A stretch of DNA of 64,000 nucleotides from Nostoc sp. TCL240-02 (lineage in GTDB: Bacteria > Cyanobacteriota > Cyanobacteriia > Cyanobacteriales > Nostocaceae). Positions 46,059 through 56,500 of this stretch are shown one piece after another; within the stretch, counting starts at the first letter, position 1; each line of letters opens with the position of its first letter. A program made the position numbers and the translations under genes. The notes under the pieces are model-generated. The model was not told the origin of the DNA, did no database searches, and was given only the letters and a program-made list of their open reading frames with translations. The stretch spans positions 2,480,501 through 2,544,500 of the forward strand of contig NZ_CP040094.1 of assembly GCF_013343235.1 (NCBI RefSeq), read 5' to 3'.

Positions 46059-46763
46059 ATGAGACAAGAAGCTGTAATTATAATTCAAAATCTCAATCAT
46101 TACTATGGGAAAAATGCGCTGAGAAAACAAATTTTATTTGATATTAACCTAAAAGTTTATTCTGGTGAAATTGTAATTATGACTGGGCCATCAGGTTCAG
46201 GAAAAACAACATTACTGAGCTTGATTGGTGGTTTACGGTCTGTACAAGAAGGAAGTTTGAAATTTTTAGGTGAAGAACTGTCTGGTGTTAGTCAAAATAA
46301 ACTGGTGCAGATGCGACGTAACATCGGTTATATTTTTCAATCTCACAATTTGTTGGGGTTTTTGACTGCCAAGCAAAACGTGCAAATGGCATTAGAATTA
46401 AACGATTGCATTTCTCAAACAGAAGCAGTAGCTAAATCAGAAATGATGCTGCAAGCTGTTGGTTTAGAAGAAAGAATTAATTATTATCCAGATAATCTTT
46501 CTGGTGGTCAAAAACAAAGAATTGCGATCGCCCGCGCCTTAGTAAATTGTCCTCCCTTAGTGCTAGCAGACGAACCAACGGCTGCATTAGATAAACAATC
46601 AGGACGCGATATCGTAAAAATAATGCAGAGCCTAGCTAAAAATCAGGGAACTACTATCTTGTTAGTCACACATGACAACCGCATTTTAGACATAGCTGAT
46701 CGCATCATAGAAATGGAAGATGGCCTATTAACGAGAGTTCAACTAGGGCAAACGTATGTGTGA
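46059..46763 (+). CDS. ABC transporter ATP-binding protein, DevA-like
   Basis: 234 residues. Walker A GPSGSGKTT (about 47-55), signature LSGGQKQRIAIARAL (about 147-161), Walker B LVLADEPTAALD and switch His in LLVTHD are all intact. The N-terminal LNHYYGKNALRKQILFDINL is typical of the DevA group, whose members power DevBCA-type exporters (heterocyst glycolipid and related exporters working with a TolC-like protein). The membrane partners (DevB/DevC-like) are not in this window: the next gene is on the opposite strand, so this ATPase is an orphan here. Candidate TATACT -10 box at 46034-46039. The substrate is unknown. Confidence 0.88.
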   Translation: MRQEAVIIIQNLNHYYGKNALRKQILFDINLKVYSGEIVIMTGPSGSGKTTLLSLIGGLRSVQEGSLKFLGEELSGVSQNKLVQMRRNIGYIFQSHNLLGFLTAKQNVQMALELNDCISQTEAVAKSEMMLQAVGLEERINYYPDNLSGGQKQRIAIARALVNCPPLVLADEPTAALDKQSGRDIVKIMQSLAKNQGTTILLVTHDNRILDIADRIIEMEDGLLTRVQLGQTYV

Positions 46764-46920
46764 CTAGTCTGACGGGGAGACAAAATAGGCTGTTTGTCTA
46801 GTCCTCCTATTGTCATCATCGTCTCCAATCCTGTTGAGAATTAGCTTTTTGCTTTTGTTAAGTAAAGATGTGACTAATGGATAGCTTGTCAAAGGGGGAT
46901 TAAGAAGGGTAATTTGACTA

Positions 46921-49575
46921 TTACTTTACTTTTTTCCATGGAAGTTTAACTGTAAATCGACTACCTTTCCCTAACTGACTTTCGGCGTGGACAGTACCAC
47001 CGTGTAACTCGACGATTTTTTGCACTATCACCAATCCTAAACCCGTACCTGCGGAACGACGAGTAGAGGCATTTTCAACTTGGATAAAAGGTTGAAATAA
47101 TCGGAAAAGGTCATCGGAAAGCATACCAATACCTGTATCTACCACGCTAAAAAAGATATATTCATTTGTGGAATTTGGCTGGACTTCAATCCAAACTTTG
47201 CCTCCGTCGTGAGTAAATTTGATAGCATTGCTCAACAGGTTGATAAATACCTGGCGGATACGACGCTCATCAACTTGGATGGATTCAAGTTCTTCAGGGA
47301 TTTGTAGACTCAGTTGAATATTTTTTTGTAACGCTAAATTTTTGACGAAACTGAGACTAGAGTCACATAATTCTGGAATCGAAGTAGCCGCTAGTTGCAG
47401 TTCTATCTTGCTAGATTCAATGTCGGTAAGCTCAAGGATTTGGTTAATCAATTCTAGTAAATTCTTACCGCTCGATTCGAGGAGATTTAAGAACTGGCGC
47501 TGTTCTGCGGTTACAGTACCGTAGACTTCATTTTGGAGTGCTTCTGCAATCTCAAGAATAGAGCTTAAGGGAGTCCTTAGTTCTTGGCTCATATTTATTA
47601 AAAAGGTCTTTTTGGCACGATTTGCAACTTCGGCAGCTTCTTGAGCCTCACGCAGAGCGGATTCTGCATTTTTGCGTAAGCGAAGCTTGTCGTAGACATC
47701 GCAGACTTCTAAAGTTAGAGCAACAAATTCAGCTATTGAGCTAACGAAGTTTTGCTCACTCACTTCCCATGTCCGAGGAATATCAATCTGTTCATACAAT
47801 ACTGTTCCCACCACTTCGCCCCCAACCCAAATGGAGGTATTAATTAGGGATACAATATTCTTTGTTTCTAGCAATTCATCCCATAATTCTTGTATCCGTA
47901 AATCGGTGCGAGTATCGGTGACAGCCATGATGCGGGCAGATGTCAGGGATTTAAAGTAAATGGGATAATCTGCGCGATCGCGTTCTAAACCTGCTGAATG
48001 TTTCTGATTGCTACGTTCATAGAGATTTATACATTGTAGTTTGGTGCGTTCGTTATTAAATAACCACACGCTTACTCGTTCTACCTCTAAAGCATTGGCA
48101 GCTTTTTCAGCGATGACTTTAAATGCCGTTTCTAGATTTCCTTCTGAAATTGCCTTGTGATTTGTTAATTCTGCCAACGCTCGATTATGCTGTTTCAGTT
48201 TTCGCTCGCTGTTAATATGTACTTGAATCTCTTGCTGTAATTCTTGAGTTCGCTGCTTAACTTGCAATTCTAACTCTTCATTTTTAGTAATCTGTGCAGT
48301 AAAGGTTTTACGTAAATGCTGCATCATCTCGTTGAAAGATTCACCCAGCACCTCTACTTCTTTAATGCCTTGGATCGCCACTGAGTCTTCAACCTTGGTA
48401 AAATCGGTTAAATCTTTTGTTGCCGTGCTGAAGTAGAGAATTGGCTGAGTTATCCAACGGGCGGCGATAATTCCTAATAAAGTAGCTAATCCTAATGCTC
48501 CCAAACAGAGAAAAATTGTAGTTTGAGTGTTGCGATCTATTTGTCCCATAAAGTCTGCTTCTGGGACAGCTACTACAATTAACCAGTTGACATTTGGTTC
48601 GCCCTGTAACGGTCTAATTTCTAAAAATTGTCGTTTTCCATTAAAAGAGAAATCTAGTTGCTGTAAACTCTGAATCTGGTCAAAGTTACTAAATTTAGTT
48701 TCTAAATATTTAGCGCTGGCTTGAGTAAAAGCATTGCCGCTTTGAGAAGCTGCCAACCTAATCGGTTTACCATTTTGGAGGCGGAATGGTTCTTCGGTTG
48801 TGGAACTTGCGACTAATAGCCCCGATCGCTCGATAATAAAAACTTGTCCAGACTTGCCAACTTTAATATTTTGTAGCAAATCCCCAATTTGTGATACGTG
48901 AGTTAGAGTGCTATTGACACCGAGTAACTCACCTTGGGAGTCATATATAGGTTGAGATGCACTAATTAGAAGCGTTGGTTCGGTGATGGATGTAAAAATC
49001 TGACTAAAGCTGAATTTTTTGGCAGTAACTGCTGCTTGATAATTAGGACGCGATCGCGCATCATAGTTTTTGATTACCTCTGGTAGTTGGGTACGTTGAC
49101 CAAGAGAGTCGATTTTGTAGGTGTAAAGGTCGTAACCAGTTGACTTATCGGCTTTTCTGAGTAAATATTGGCGATCGTTGAGCTTTTCTACCCCTAAATG
49201 TTCTTGCTGTTCGTTACTTGCCGTTAAAACAACAGCATCAGGAAAAATCTCTAACTGCTTGATTAAATATGACTCCCAGGTTGCCAGATTTTCCATCTTC
49301 AGTAACCCGATGTCAATGATATTTTGATTACCGCGCAGTACTTGACGCGGAGTTGAGAGATAAGCCTGTAAATTTTGCTCTACTCGATTAGCGACTTCAT
49401 AACGCAACTCGCTAGCTACCTCATTGACTGCCATTTGCCCATTGCGGATTGATAAGTATGCAGTCAATCCCACAGTTAAGAAGATTTGCAGCACAAACAA
49501 CGCTACCAGAATACGACGTAGAGGTACACCTTTAAATAGGGAAAAAACACCATTTTGCCCAGTATTTTTGTTCAT
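46921..49575 (-). CDS. Sensor histidine kinase-like protein lacking the phospho-acceptor His
   Basis: 884 residues. Order: TM helix (about 17-38); extracytoplasmic double-Cache-type sensor (about 50-330); second TM (about 355-378, FLCLGALGLATLLGIIAARW); HAMP; coiled coil (about 440-480); GAF domain (about 485-640); dimerisation domain; ATPase domain (about 775-884) with N box NAIKFTHDGG, DTGIGM and GTGLGLVIV. In the dimerisation domain the H-box reads FLINMSQELRTPLSS: the phospho-acceptor His is Gln (codon CAA at 47586-47584). It may therefore act as a heterodimer partner or sensor without autophosphorylation. I use ATG 49575 (GGGAG about ten bases upstream); an ORF start at 49650 would add 25 residues of atypical sequence. 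No response regulator is adjacent. Confidence 0.9.
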   Translation of the reverse strand: MNKNTGQNGVFSLFKGVPLRRILVALFVLQIFLTVGLTAYLSIRNGQMAVNEVASELRYEVANRVEQNLQAYLSTPRQVLRGNQNIIDIGLLKMENLATWESYLIKQLEIFPDAVVLTASNEQQEHLGVEKLNDRQYLLRKADKSTGYDLYTYKIDSLGQRTQLPEVIKNYDARSRPNYQAAVTAKKFSFSQIFTSITEPTLLISASQPIYDSQGELLGVNSTLTHVSQIGDLLQNIKVGKSGQVFIIERSGLLVASSTTEEPFRLQNGKPIRLAASQSGNAFTQASAKYLETKFSNFDQIQSLQQLDFSFNGKRQFLEIRPLQGEPNVNWLIVVAVPEADFMGQIDRNTQTTIFLCLGALGLATLLGIIAARWITQPILYFSTATKDLTDFTKVEDSVAIQGIKEVEVLGESFNEMMQHLRKTFTAQITKNEELELQVKQRTQELQQEIQVHINSERKLKQHNRALAELTNHKAISEGNLETAFKVIAEKAANALEVERVSVWLFNNERTKLQCINLYERSNQKHSAGLERDRADYPIYFKSLTSARIMAVTDTRTDLRIQELWDELLETKNIVSLINTSIWVGGEVVGTVLYEQIDIPRTWEVSEQNFVSSIAEFVALTLEVCDVYDKLRLRKNAESALREAQEAAEVANRAKKTFLINMSQELRTPLSSILEIAEALQNEVYGTVTAEQRQFLNLLESSGKNLLELINQILELTDIESSKIELQLAATSIPELCDSSLSFVKNLALQKNIQLSLQIPEELESIQVDERRIRQVFINLLSNAIKFTHDGGKVWIEVQPNSTNEYIFFSVVDTGIGMLSDDLFRLFQPFIQVENASTRRSAGTGLGLVIVQKIVELHGGTVHAESQLGKGSRFTVKLPWKKVK

Positions 49576-49905
49576 AAGCCCACTCTCCCTTTCTATCGTG
49601 TAGTAGTGAGTACAACACCTCGACTTCTCTGAGCCTGCGGGCTTATGCATAGTTTGTACTCGGTCAAGTCAAGTGCCAATATACCACTTCTGGTAAAAGA
49701 ACAAAACTTTAACCTGTGATTTTCACTGCAATGTGAATTTCATCGAAAGAACATTTTCCAGCCTAACCGAGAGGTTGTCTCAAAAGTGCTTGGCTGTAAT
49801 TTTAGGCATTCATGGATTTCTCCTAATCCCCTTTAAAAAGACTGGCCATTACCCAGATTTTTATAGAAAAACTTGAATTTTTGTTCAAGACAGGGAGAGG
49901 TTCTT
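49576..49905. other. Intergenic region before the histidine kinase gene
   Basis: 330 bp without a convincing gene, between the first LRR-Roco gene and the kinase (both minus strand). It holds a 5-bp inverted repeat TTCAC-N6-GTGAA (49732-49747) and, on the minus strand, TTGTTC (49704-49699) 15 bases before TATATT (49683-49678), a weak promoter candidate for the kinase. Confidence 0.4.
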
Positions 49906-52900
49906 TTACAGAAAAGCTGCTGCTCTATTGATTTTTTCGCAGATATCTACCCAAGCTTTATCTCGTTTTCCTGCCCCAATGGTGTTTAATGGGCGATCGG
50001 GAACGTGTGTTGCTTGATACCGTTCAATTGCTGTTACTTTGTAGTTGCTAGCACGCAAAGGTATCCAGAGAATTTTGACTCCCTCAGCTTTCGCTGCTTC
50101 TAACAGAGGTGGTAACTCATTTTGACTAATAAAGTTTGAGGCTAGGAAGTCTGGACTTACCAGCAACACTGCTACTTTTGTAGCTGCCAAAGCCATTTGG
50201 ATTTCATTTCGCCACATAGCACCAGGCTTGATTTGGGTATCATCCCATAGTTGGAGATTTTGTTCTCTAATTAATGGCTCTAGATGAATTTTGAGGTCAT
50301 CGAACCACTTTTTATCTTTGTGACTATAGCTAATGAAAACTAGATTTCTAGTTCCGGGTTCAGACATAGGTATTTCCAAATTTGGTGAAGTCGGTAAAAC
50401 ATCGTCAATCAGTCTACGGACATCTACCATCCAAAAAGTTTTCTGACACTGGATTTGGTCATTACGCGCAACCAGGGAGTTATACAATATGTATCGCTCG
50501 TAAAAATGAGGAGTTTGACTATCCTTACACTTTTCACAGTTACAGGGAACAAGTGTTTTATATTTCAGGCGTTCGTAAGACTTATGGATTTTGTCCAGTT
50601 CATGAATGATACGTATTAGCAGGTCTTTCTTGTGGTTTCCTGCTACGCGGACTTTAATTTCTCGTTGATTGTAGTTTTCAATCACTTCCGCGCGGGTTTG
50701 GTCTTCACTGAGAACAACGCCTGTTTTCCAAACGAAAATTTGTTGTTCAATGAATGAATGCATTTCGACAATAAAACGAGTAAGAATACCTTTTGGCATG
50801 AAATCATAGGTGTAGCGCAGAATCAGATTGTTAGATTCATCCCAATTGAAATCAGGCTGATTGGTAGAGAGTAATTGAGGTGCAATATAAGTACCCGGAC
50901 GACTAGGAATTTCGTAACAAAGTTTAAATTTTATCATTAGCTGCAACAGTTCTGGTCGCATATCTGCATATTTATCTTCAAACCAAATGTTTTTTAAATC
51001 ATTACGGTCAAATTTACCTGATTTTTCAATGACTTGTGGATTATCTAACACTTTGTAAACGGCATCTGTCCCCCAAGTTGGCTTGAGAATTACAGTTTTT
51101 CTTAGCAAGTCATCGTCTTGAAAGTGTAGGCATACACCTAAATCATGCAGATAGCCACTAAGTTGAAGTTTATCCTCCTGTTTAGTAAAACCATGTTGCT
51201 GACAGATGTTAAAATATTCTTCCAAACTAATACATTCATGGAGGTTTTGTTCTAAAGCTTCCCGCACTTTAACCCAGGTTTTAGGGAGTTCTATACCTAC
51301 ATGAGGTAGGCTGGTAATAAAATGCTTAACTTTATCCAATATTTCTGGTAGACCGCGATTATTGGCAAAGTTTGTAGAAAGTGTTTCTTTAAAATTAATG
51401 AATTCCTTTCGTAAATCCTTCTCATTTATTTCCCGTTTGCGCTCATGCTTTTCATTTTTGATAATGAGTAAAGGACTATCATCGCTCAACAATTGAACCA
51501 CATTTAGCCAGTAGTAAAAATCTGTGTCTTCTTTGCGAGTATCAGCAACTACGGCATAAAGAGAGCGTTTGGTGAGAAAAAATTGGTGGGTAGCATGGTA
51601 AATCTCTTGACCACCAAAGTCCCAAATATTGACCTGAAATTCTTTGTGATTGTCAAGCAAGAATTTCCATTGAATAACATCAATGCCTTGAGTGGAAATT
51701 TCATCTTGCTGTAAAGTATATTTTTGGTCTTGAATTTTTTTTGCTAGCGTAGTTTTACCTGCACCACCTTCTCCCACAATAAGTAATTTGGCTTCATAAA
51801 GGCGATCGGTTTCTTGTTCTAGTTGTTGCCTGTAGAAGTTCAGAATTTCTGCAACCCTTTTCGTTCGGATTTCTGGTGGAAGTGTTTCTAGGGTATTGCT
51901 GGATAACTCAAACACGCTGAGGTTGGTGAGTTGACCAATTTCTGCTGGCAGCATAGTCAGTTGATTATTGCTGAGGTTAAGTTTATGAAGATTGGTGAGT
52001 TGACCAATTTCTGCTGGCAACGTTGTCAGTTGATTCAAGTTTAGGTAAAGCTGATACAGATTAGTGAGTTGACCAATTTCTGCTGGCAATGTTGTCAGTT
52101 GATTGTTGCTGAGGTTAAGTTTGCAAAGATTGGTGAGTTGACCAATCTCTGCTGGCAACGTTGTCAGTTGATTCGAGTTTAGGTAAAGCTGATACAGATT
52201 AGTGAGTTGACCAATTTCTGCTGGCAATGTTGTCAGTTGATTGGAATTGAGGTCAAGCTGATAAAGATTGGTGAGTTGACCAATCTCTGCTGGCAACGTT
52301 GTCAGTTGATTCAAGTTTAGGTAAAGCTCCCTAAGATTAGAGAGTTGACCAATCCCTGTAGGTAACGTTATCAGTTGATTGAACTGAAGGTTAAGCTCCC
52401 TAAGGTTGAAGAGTTGACCTAACTCTGCGGGCAAAGTTATCAGTTTATTGAACTGAAGGTTAAGCTGGCTGAGATTAGAGAGTTGACCTATCTCTGCTGG
52501 CAGTGTTATCAGTTGATTGAATTGGAGGTAAAGCTCCCTAAGGTTGGAGAGTTGACCTATTTCTGCTGGCAGCATTGTCAGTTGATTAGAGTTTAGGTGA
52601 AGCTCCCTAAGGTTGGAAAGTTGACCTATCTCTGTTGGCAGCATTGTCAGTTGATTTGAATTGAGATCGAGCTTCCTAAGATTGCAAAATTGACTAATCT
52701 CTACTGGCAACATTATTCGTGGATTGGAATTGAGGTCAAGCTCCGTAAGGTTGGAGAGTTGACCTATCTCTGCTGGTAGAGTCTTCAGTAGTCGATTCAA
52801 TCCGAGGTTAAGCACATTGAGGTTTGAGAGTTGACCTATCTGTTGTGGTAAAGTTTCTAGTTGATTGGAGTTGAGGTAAAGCTCCCTAAGATTTGAGAGT

Positions 52901-53286
52901 TTACCTATCTGTTGTGGTAGGGTCTTCAGTTGATTAGAACTGAGGTAAAGCTCCCTAAGATTTGAGAGTTGACTTATCTGTTGTGGTAGGGTCTTCAGTT
53001 GATTAGAACTGAGGTAAAGCTCCCTAAGATTTGAGAGTTTACCTATCTCTTGTGGTATAATATTGAGTTGATTGGAACTGAGATCAAGCACAGTGAGGTT
53101 GGAAAGTTGATCAATTTCTACTGGCAGCATTGTCAGTTGATTCGACTGAAGGTAAAGCTCTTTAAGGTTGGAGAGTTGACCTATCTCTGCTGGCAGCTTT
53201 ACTAAACCTTTGTCAGAAAGGTCTAATATTGTCGCTTTGTCTCTGGCAGCTTCTTCAATAATTTGCAGAAGTTCTTCGTTGGTCAT
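49906..53286 (-). CDS. LRR-Roc-COR protein with C-terminal TIR domain
   Basis: 1126 residues. About 20 leucine-rich repeats of 23 residues (LxxLPAEIGQLSNLxxLxL, about 15-475) are followed by a Roc GTPase domain with P-loop GEGGAGKTTLAKK, DFGGQEIYH as switch II and IIKNEK, then a COR region (about 690-960) and a TIR domain (about 985-1126; VFISYSHKDKKW, later SPDFLASNFISQNELPP whose Glu fits the NADase position). This Roco-TIR layout suggests a signalling or antiphage protein in which ligand sensing by the LRRs controls a NAD+-cleaving TIR; that role is inferred. Start ATG 53286 matches the tandem paralogue's N-terminus (MTNEELLQIIE); a TTG at 53304 would add six residues. The LRR DNA repeats are nearly identical to one another, indicating recent internal expansion. 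Confidence 0.9.
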   Translation of the reverse strand: MTNEELLQIIEEAARDKATILDLSDKGLVKLPAEIGQLSNLKELYLQSNQLTMLPVEIDQLSNLTVLDLSSNQLNIIPQEIGKLSNLRELYLSSNQLKTLPQQISQLSNLRELYLSSNQLKTLPQQIGKLSNLRELYLNSNQLETLPQQIGQLSNLNVLNLGLNRLLKTLPAEIGQLSNLTELDLNSNPRIMLPVEISQFCNLRKLDLNSNQLTMLPTEIGQLSNLRELHLNSNQLTMLPAEIGQLSNLRELYLQFNQLITLPAEIGQLSNLSQLNLQFNKLITLPAELGQLFNLRELNLQFNQLITLPTGIGQLSNLRELYLNLNQLTTLPAEIGQLTNLYQLDLNSNQLTTLPAEIGQLTNLYQLYLNSNQLTTLPAEIGQLTNLCKLNLSNNQLTTLPAEIGQLTNLYQLYLNLNQLTTLPAEIGQLTNLHKLNLSNNQLTMLPAEIGQLTNLSVFELSSNTLETLPPEIRTKRVAEILNFYRQQLEQETDRLYEAKLLIVGEGGAGKTTLAKKIQDQKYTLQQDEISTQGIDVIQWKFLLDNHKEFQVNIWDFGGQEIYHATHQFFLTKRSLYAVVADTRKEDTDFYYWLNVVQLLSDDSPLLIIKNEKHERKREINEKDLRKEFINFKETLSTNFANNRGLPEILDKVKHFITSLPHVGIELPKTWVKVREALEQNLHECISLEEYFNICQQHGFTKQEDKLQLSGYLHDLGVCLHFQDDDLLRKTVILKPTWGTDAVYKVLDNPQVIEKSGKFDRNDLKNIWFEDKYADMRPELLQLMIKFKLCYEIPSRPGTYIAPQLLSTNQPDFNWDESNNLILRYTYDFMPKGILTRFIVEMHSFIEQQIFVWKTGVVLSEDQTRAEVIENYNQREIKVRVAGNHKKDLLIRIIHELDKIHKSYERLKYKTLVPCNCEKCKDSQTPHFYERYILYNSLVARNDQIQCQKTFWMVDVRRLIDDVLPTSPNLEIPMSEPGTRNLVFISYSHKDKKWFDDLKIHLEPLIREQNLQLWDDTQIKPGAMWRNEIQMALAATKVAVLLVSPDFLASNFISQNELPPLLEAAKAEGVKILWIPLRASNYKVTAIERYQATHVPDRPLNTIGAGKRDKAWVDICEKINRAAAFL

Positions 53287-53539
53287 AGGTAGAATTTTCA
53301 CCAAGGCTATCTATGTCTCTTGACTTGCCATTGTGCGTTTTGGCAGCAGAGAGATTGAGCTAATTAATTACTAATTTAGCGTGTATCAAGACTTGCATCG
53401 GGGTGATAAGCTGCTGCACGTCTACGCTCTACCTAAAATCCTTACTATTCCAGTTTTTAACACCAATTGTACAGTCAAAAGTTCATAGGCGTGCGTAGCT
53501 CATCGGAGACATTGCTCCACCTATCAACCCTAGCAATAT

Positions 53540-56500
53540 CTAGATTTGCTCATCTAGACGCAGTGCGATCGCTCTTAACAATTCCTCAAACTCTGATTTG
53601 CTGTGAATATCAGGGGTGAGCGTGTTCATATCTTTTAGCAAGTTGGCAAGTTCTGCGATCGCATTGCGAATCTCGGTGTATTGGTCAATTTCCTCACGAA
53701 ATCCCTGCAAATTAGCTGCACTAACGCTTCTCATCCCTTCATCTAATTCTTTAATTTTGTCTTCCCAATGCTTAATATATTGAAGTCTTGCAATAGGGTT
53801 ATAAATTTGAGCATCCGACAACACAATCGGGAAAATTCGATGATAAAATTCACCATTCTTAGCAATTTGTACTAGCTCAAACATACAATTGGGAGACTTT
53901 AAATACTTGTCACTAATAACTGCGATCGCATATTTACCGCGTCCAATCCTTTCCATAAAGGCTTTTATCAGTCCTTTGTAGCCCAAATCGCGTTTATCGC
54001 GGATGATTTTGATTCCTTTTGCCTGCAAAGTCTCATCCAATTTATTGACAAATTGCTCACTTTCTCCACCCCAAGCATAGGAAATGAAGATTTCTTTGCT
54101 ATCGGCTAACCGATGCGTCAACAATTCATTTTTCTCTTGCTCAAGTTCGCTTTGCAACGGTGTAACTTGGGGGTTTATTTCCCCATCGGCTCTATCGGGT
54201 TGGAACATAACATCATCGATTAACCTGCGGACATCTACCATTTCATAACTGTTTTCGCACTCAATTTGGTAACGGCGATCGCTCAAGCGCTTAGTCAGCT
54301 TGTCCAGAGAATAGGAATGAGGTGTGGACAGATTTTTGCAAGTTTCGCAATTACAAGGAACTAAAGTTTGATATTGCAAACGTTCGTAAGAGTTGTGGAT
54401 TTTTTCGAGTTCATGGGTGATAACTGCCATCAATTCTTTTGTACGGTTTCCGGCTACACGGATTTTAATTTCCCGTTGATTGTAGTGTTCAATAATTTCA
54501 GCACGGGTTTGGTCTTTGTTGAGAACAACACCGTTTTTCCAAACGAGTTTTTGCTGTTCAATCCAAGGGTGTGTCTCGACAATAAAGCGGGTGAGGATGC
54601 CTTTGGGCATGAATGTATAAGTGTAGCGTAGGATCAGGTTGTTGCGATCGTCCCAAGTATATTTAGCTTTTTCAATAGAGAGCAATTGAGGCGCAATATA
54701 ATTGTCACGGCGATCGCGGATTTTGTAACAAAGCTTGAACCGTATCATTAATTGCAGGAGTTCATCTCGCATATCTGCATATTCGCTGCTTTTCCAAATA
54801 TCTTCAAGATCGTCTTTAGTAAAACAACCTACATTTTGGTTAACAGTCAAATTATCCAAAACTTTGTAGACAGCAGTTGTCCCCCATTCCGGTTTGAGGA
54901 TGACATAGTGTTTGAGTGTAGAATCATCTTGAAAATGGAGGCAAACGCCGAGGTCGTGGAGATAGCTACTCAAGCGCAGCATATCTTTACGGTCAGTTAA
55001 ATTATTGACTCGGCAAAGGTTAAAGTATTCTTCAACGCTGATGTAATTTCGAGAATTGTTTTCTAGAGCGGCTCTGACTCTTACCCAGAGTTTTGGTAGA
55101 GGTGTACCAACGTGGTCAAGATTACTGATGTAAAGTTGGATCGCCTTTTTAATTTCCGCTAAACCGCGATTGGTATCTAAATTGGTTGGCAGAATTTCCT
55201 TGAGGTTGTCAAATTCCCCTCGTAACTGGCCTCCATCGACTACGCACTGACGGTCTTGTTTTTCATTTTTGATGATAAAAACTGGACTTTTGTCGCTCAA
55301 AAGTTCGACAACCTTCAGCCACCAGTAAAAATCAGTGTTTTCTGTGCGAGTATCGGCAACTAAAGCATAGAGAGAACGCTTGCTGAGGAAAAACTGATGG
55401 GTTTGATGGTAGATTTCCTGACCGCCAAAATCCCAGATATTGACGCGAAAATCTTTGCCATTTGGCAGTGTAAAGTCCCACCGGATCACATCAATGCCTT
55501 CAGTTGATTTCTCTTCTGGCTGGAGTTTATAGTTTTCGTTTTTAATTTTCTTAGCTAAAGAGCTTTTACCAGCTCCTCCTTCGCCAATAATTAAGAATTT
55601 TGCTTCGTAGAAAGGTTCGGTTTCGGTTGGATCTTGCACCCGAAAATAGAAATCGAGAATTTCACTCACATCACCTGGATTTTGCCTTAAATCCTTTGGC
55701 CCCAAAATCTCTGGTGGAATGGGGACTGGATTACGACGAAGATCCAGATTTTTCAGGTTTGGTAGTTGGACAATTTCCGATGGTAGACTGCTCAGTTGAT
55801 TGTTGCGAAGGTAAAGGAATTGCAAGTTGGTGAGTTGGACAATTTCCGATGGTAGACTGCTCAGTTGATTGTCACTGAGGTAAAGGGTTTGCAAGTTGGT
55901 GAGTTGGACAATTTCCGATGGTAGACTGTTCAATTGATTGTCACCTAGACCGAGGGATTCCAGGTTGGTGAGTTGGACAATTTTCGTTGGCAGACTGCTA
56001 AGTTGATTATCATGTAGACCGAGGGATTCCAGGTTGGTGAGTTGTCCAATTTCCTCTGGCAGATTGCTTAGTTGATTGTCACTGAGGTAGAGGAATTGCA
56101 GGTTGGCGAGTTGTCCAATTTCCGATGGCAGACTGCTCAGTTGATTGTTGTAGAGATTGAGGTATTGCAGGTTGGTGAGTTGTCCAATTTCCTCTGGTAG
56201 ACTGCTTAGTTGATTGTTGTAGAGATTGAGGTATTGCAAGTTGGTGAGTTGTCCAATTTCCGATGGCAGACTGCTCAGGTTATTCCTACAAAGGTTGAGG
56301 GATTGCAGTTTAGTGAGTTGTCCAAATTCCTCTGGCAGACTCCTCAAGTTATTCCTGCTGAGGTCGAGGGATTGCAATTTGGTGAGTTTTCCAAATTCCG
56401 GTGGCAGACTGCTCAGGTGACTTCTGGTCAGGTCGAGGGTTTGCAGTTTGGTGAGTTGTCCAATTTCTGGTGGTAAACTTTTCAGTTGATTGCTTGTGAG

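Noticed and set aside
46764..46920. GGGGAGAC...GTCTCC as a terminator between the ABC gene and the kinase gene
   Set aside because: The arms are short and separated by about 40 bases, with no U-run; too weak to list.
51890..53200. Regularly spaced direct repeats resembling a CRISPR array
   Set aside because: The repeats are 69-bp codon-aligned leucine-rich repeat units within one long ORF; there are no spacers of independent sequence and no cas genes.
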